Positions 5,401 through 7,730 of a DNA stretch of 7,730 nt are shown here, in pieces (position 1 is the stretch's first letter; every line of letters starts with the position of its first letter). The notes beneath the pieces are model-generated. The model did not search any database, had not been told where the DNA came from, and was given only the letters and a program-made list of their open reading frames with translations. Source of the stretch: Chitinophagaceae bacterium (lineage in GTDB: Bacteria; Bacteroidota; Bacteroidia; Chitinophagales; Chitinophagaceae); the NCBI GenBank assembly GCA_003167015.1, contig PMUF01000148.1, forward strand, positions 2,467 through 10,196, written 5' to 3'. Position numbers and translations under genes: made by a program.

Positions 5401-6642
5401 TCAAAATACCTCCCCTACATTCACTGCTATCCCTCCCCCTGACCCGGGTAACCCAAAGCCATAGTCCACACAAATATTCGTCCCCGAATTCTTATTCAGC
5501 TTGATCCGGATCCCTGCCCCATATCCCGGAGCAATAGAGGTAAATTGGCTGGCCAGGTTCTTGGTAAAAGTCTGCGCATTGGCAAAGATCACCATGCCAA
5601 ACATCCCGTTCCTGCTGAGGGTGATCCGGTCCTCCGCTTCCAGGTATGTCATATCGGCGCCTCTGTACCTCCCCTGGATATAGCCCCGGCCGGTATTGAA
5701 CTGATCGTCCCAACCCGTACTGGGCAATAGCAGATAAGGCGTTTTTCCTCCTACGCTCCTCCAATCGAAACCCCATAGCGCCAGGATATTCCTGTTGTCC
5801 GGTCGCAACGCAAAATACTTTCGCACGTCGATCTGCGTGCTGCCCCAGTTACCCTGGCTGCCCAAAGCCTCCAGACTGCGGTGATAGACGGCGCTGGCAT
5901 ACCATCCGTTGAAGGGATTGGCAGCATTGATCCTGCTGTCATACAGCACTCTTACGACCGGACCGGAACCTTCTTCCGTCGGCGTGAATCCATAACGCTG
6001 AAAGCTGGTGATGATGCCCGGCGGCGGATTTATCTCCTGGATCTTGTAGAAATAGTCGAAATAATAACCTAACCCCGCATACAGATTGCGGGCGAGTTTC
6101 CGGAGAATGGTAGTATGGATTTTTATATAACGGAAGTCGATGGTATAACCGTCGGAATAATTGGTATGGCCCCCCAGCCCAAAAGTCGTAGACGGATATT
6201 TCATGTACCGCCAGTCGGCAATGATATTGTACTTGTCACCTTTCGTCCACAGACTGGCATAACTTTGAGCAATGATCTGGTTATACTGGGAATAAGTAAA
6301 GCTGGAAAGGATGTCCGACTCCTTCGATTCCAGGGGATTTCCCATATAGAAATCCAATCGGTCGCTCAGGACGGCTGCCGCCCCGGTCACCTGTGTATAC
6401 CCGGCAGCAGGGAAAGGAGAATTGTAAACGGCCCCATCTTTAATATGGGTGTCCCTGCCACCTTTAAACAGCTTGTCATAAGTATCGATCAAATCCCTTT
6501 CCTTCGCCAATTCCGCCGAATCCTGGCGCGTAGGCCCCGTCGCCTGCCCTAAACTGGCCCCTATGCCTGCCCATAAAAAATACAGCAATAATAGGATGCC
6601 TCTTCTCCTGAGCCGTCCAAATTCATGAATAATCAGCTGCAT
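5401..6642 (-). CDS. Outer-membrane beta-barrel protein, BamA/TamA (Omp85, surface-antigen) family without POTRA domains
   Basis: The product is a 413-residue predicted outer-membrane barrel. A signal peptide with a basic start and a hydrophobic core at 15-30 likely ends near GASLGQA (28-34). The mature protein shows alternating aromatic strands throughout and ends in phenylalanine (NVGEVF), as barrels do. Omp85 hallmarks are YDSRINAANPFNGWY (234-248), a strand-turn signature of the surface-antigen domain PF01103, and GRGYIQGRYRG (318-328), resembling the conserved inward-folding loop. The segment between signal and barrel is only about 60 residues, too short for even one POTRA domain plus linker, so it is unlikely to be the essential BamA; the cargo or ligand is unknown. 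The ATG at 6642 is the only start ahead of the signal sequence. The gene lies 68 bases upstream of the DGPF gene on the same strand, with no terminator visible between them. Confidence 0.85.
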   Translation of the reverse strand: MQLIIHEFGRLRRRGILLLLYFLWAGIGASLGQATGPTRQDSAELAKERDLIDTYDKLFKGGRDTHIKDGAVYNSPFPAAGYTQVTGAAAVLSDRLDFYMGNPLESKESDILSSFTYSQYNQIIAQSYASLWTKGDKYNIIADWRYMKYPSTTFGLGGHTNYSDGYTIDFRYIKIHTTILRKLARNLYAGLGYYFDYFYKIQEINPPPGIITSFQRYGFTPTEEGSGPVVRVLYDSRINAANPFNGWYASAVYHRSLEALGSQGNWGSTQIDVRKYFALRPDNRNILALWGFDWRSVGGKTPYLLLPSTGWDDQFNTGRGYIQGRYRGADMTYLEAEDRITLSRNGMFGMVIFANAQTFTKNLASQFTSIAPGYGAGIRIKLNKNSGTNICVDYGFGLPGSGGGIAVNVGEVF

Positions 6643-6708
6643 CCGTTAATTGTTATGGCTTTGATCTGATTGTTGCCGCATCGTTTAGCAGATAAAATTC
6701 CCTAACCT

Positions 6709-6720
6709 AATGTTAACATT
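6709..6720. repeat. 12-base perfect palindrome AATGTTAACATT
   Basis: The 12 bases read identically on both strands and lie at the end of the PEP mutase-family gene, touching its stop codon, 67 bases upstream of the barrel-protein start. It has no loop, so it is not a terminator hairpin. It could be a regulator site for the barrel-protein gene. The surrounding 77-base gap (6643-6719) shows no good -33/-7 pair on the minus strand. Confidence 0.35.
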
Positions 6721-7550
6721 TAGCTGAACAGCTGATTGATCGTGGCATAGGCAACGGTGTCGGCGGCAAAAGTAAATGTTCCTTTCCCGCGGATCTCCTC
6801 CGCCGCCCGCAGAAATGACCCGTAGGCTACCCGGGCGAGCGTCGACCCCAGGCTGATCCTCTTCACGCCCAGTCTGGCCAGCTCGTCCACCGAAAAATCG
6901 CCCTTCCCTAGCCCCATCAGGACATTCACCGGCCGAGGCGCCACCGCCCTGACAACGGCATCGATCTCCTCCCGCGTTTTTAATCCCGGCGCATACAGCA
7001 CATCCGCGCCGGCATCGGCATAAGCCTCCAGGCGGCGGATCGTATCCTTCAGATCGGGACGGCCATGGATCAGATTTTCAGCCCTCGCCGTCAGCATGAA
7101 CGAGAAAGGCAAGGTCCGGGTTGCTTTCACCGCAGCCTTAATCCTTTCCACCGCAAGGTCGTACGGATAAATGGGATCATCCGGGCGCCCGGTCGCATCC
7201 TCGATGGAACAGCCGGCCAGGCCTGCCTTGGCAGCCAGCAAAACGGTGTCGAAGCAGGCTTCGGGATCGTCGCCATACCCATTTTCCAGATCTGCCGATA
7301 CCGGCAGCGGCGTAGCATTGACGATATCATGTGCATTGTTCAATGCTTCTTCCCGGGTAATACCGCCCTGCCCATCCGCGCGGCCCATCGAAAAGGCCAG
7401 CCCCGCGCTCGTGGTGGCCAGCGCCTCGAATCCCAGCTGCGCCAGCATTTTTGCCGAGCCTGCATCCCAGGGATTAGGGATGACGAAAATACCCGTTCGC
7501 TCGTGGAGTTTTTTAAAGGCTTCCGCCCTCGTTACTTGTGAAGGATGCAC
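6720..7550 (-). CDS. Isocitrate lyase/PEP mutase-superfamily protein (phosphonomutase-like)
   Basis: The product is a 276-residue cytosolic TIM-barrel enzyme of the PEP mutase/isocitrate lyase superfamily, which makes or breaks C-C or C-P bonds next to a carboxylate using Mg2+. Visible active-site elements are TTSAGLA (46-52), the Mg site ADLENGYGDDPE (86-97, Asp87 and Glu89), SIEDATG (115-121, Glu117), and TARAEN (154-159, Arg155). The catalytic Cys segment (KKCGH or KRCGH) of isocitrate and methylisocitrate lyases is missing, with GDDPEACF in its place, so lyase activity of the PrpB/AceA kind is unlikely. An oxaloacetate decarboxylase, PEP mutase or phosphonopyruvate hydrolase-like reaction is more plausible. 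The length is normal for the short family members. The start is GTG at 7550: the first internal Met is residue 35, well inside the domain, and no ATG lies upstream in frame. Confidence 0.88.
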   Translation of the reverse strand: MHPSQVTRAEAFKKLHERTGIFVIPNPWDAGSAKMLAQLGFEALATTSAGLAFSMGRADGQGGITREEALNNAHDIVNATPLPVSADLENGYGDDPEACFDTVLLAAKAGLAGCSIEDATGRPDDPIYPYDLAVERIKAAVKATRTLPFSFMLTARAENLIHGRPDLKDTIRRLEAYADAGADVLYAPGLKTREEIDAVVRAVAPRPVNVLMGLGKGDFSVDELARLGVKRISLGSTLARVAYGSFLRAAEEIRGKGTFTFAADTVAYATINQLFS

Positions 7551-7615
7551 AAAGAGTATGTTAGTAGTTAAGGCAACAAGTTACGGCTATTGGCTATCTT
7601 TATAAAAAAATAACG
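7551..7615. promoter_or_regulatory. Divergent intergenic region, PEP mutase-like / dehydrogenase
   Basis: This 65-base gap separates two divergent starts. On the plus strand TATCTTTA (7595-7602) matches the -7 element at seven of eight positions and is followed by an A-rich stretch before the ATG at 7616, a typical Bacteroidota start context. No clear -33 element was found at the normal distance. No good minus-strand promoter was identified for the GTG-started gene. Confidence 0.25.
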
Positions 7616-7730
7616 ATGATAGCATTTCTGGGCATGGGTCTTCTGGGGACAAACTTTGTCAGGGCCATGATAAAAAAAGGCAGCCAGGTACAGGTGTGGA
7701 ACCGGACATTTGAAAAAGCCGCGGCTTTGG
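7616..7730 (+). CDS. NAD(P)-binding 6-phosphogluconate dehydrogenase-like / beta-hydroxyacid dehydrogenase, partial (3' end outside window)
   Basis: Only the first 38 codons are present. They encode a Rossmann first unit, IAFLGMGLLGTNFVRAMIKKG, with the dinucleotide motif G6-x-G8-x-x-G11, followed by the second strand VQVWNRTFEKAAAL. The N29-R30-T31 triplet after the second strand is the pattern of the beta-hydroxyacid dehydrogenase family (3-hydroxyisobutyrate, tartronate-semialdehyde and glyoxylate reductases). Its Arg suggests a preference for NADP(H). The ATG at 7616 lies directly before the first strand and after an A-rich leader. The substrate cannot be judged without the C-terminal domain. 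Confidence 0.8.
   Translation, partial: MIAFLGMGLLGTNFVRAMIKKGSQVQVWNRTFEKAAAL

Noticed and set aside
5333..5473. TTG-started N-terminal extension of the DGPF protein
   Set aside because: It would run through the end of the barrel gene, the promoter and the inverted repeat, and family members have no such extension.
6115..6552. 145-codon open frame on the plus strand inside the barrel gene
   Set aside because: It lies opposite a complete outer-membrane protein gene and resembles no family.
7065..7541. 158-codon open frame opposite the PEP mutase-like gene
   Set aside because: It has a proline/arginine-rich shadow composition and no start context, and it is antisense to conserved active-site motifs.

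Overview
The window looks like ordinary chromosome from a Bacteroidota bacterium, most plausibly a Chitinophagaceae-type member. The reasons are promoter-like sites of the Bacteroidota form (TTG or TTTG about 20 bases before TAnnTTTG), A/T-rich start regions without Shine-Dalgarno sites, and the protein set: a secreted esterase with a DUF3471-like tail, a POTRA-less Omp85 barrel, and an ECF42-type sigma factor paired with a DGPF/YCII protein. GC looks close to 50% by eye and was not computed. No tRNA, rRNA, CRISPR array, insertion sequence or phage gene was seen, and no gap without a gene exceeds 100 bases.

Layout, left to right. A secreted alpha/beta-hydrolase esterase (minus strand) has a good promoter of its own. 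Upstream of it lies a LacA/Maa/NodL-type sugar O-acetyltransferase (minus), divergent from a small VOC (glyoxalase-fold) protein (plus) across only 25 bases. The VOC gene runs into a convergent peptidase E gene (minus), with 8 bases of overlap. Divergent from pepE is an AmiD-like lipoprotein amidase (plus), which ends 5 bases from a convergent sigma factor gene.

The right half is mostly minus strand. A DGPF/YCII protein and the ECF42-type sigma factor form a two-gene operon joined by a TAATG stop/start overlap. Upstream of that come an outer-membrane beta-barrel of the BamA/TamA type and a PEP mutase/isocitrate lyase-superfamily enzyme that starts with GTG. A 6-phosphogluconate-dehydrogenase-like Rossmann enzyme then starts on the plus strand and runs off the end of the window.

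Most genes look like small independent units: housekeeping, envelope and detoxification functions with many strand switches. The one clear functional unit is the DGPF-sigma operon. Its upstream gap holds a perfect 9-base inverted repeat surrounding a candidate -7 element, which suggests that a repressor or other dimeric regulator controls this sigma factor. That is the observation most worth testing. I found nothing that amounts to a convincing new multi-gene system.
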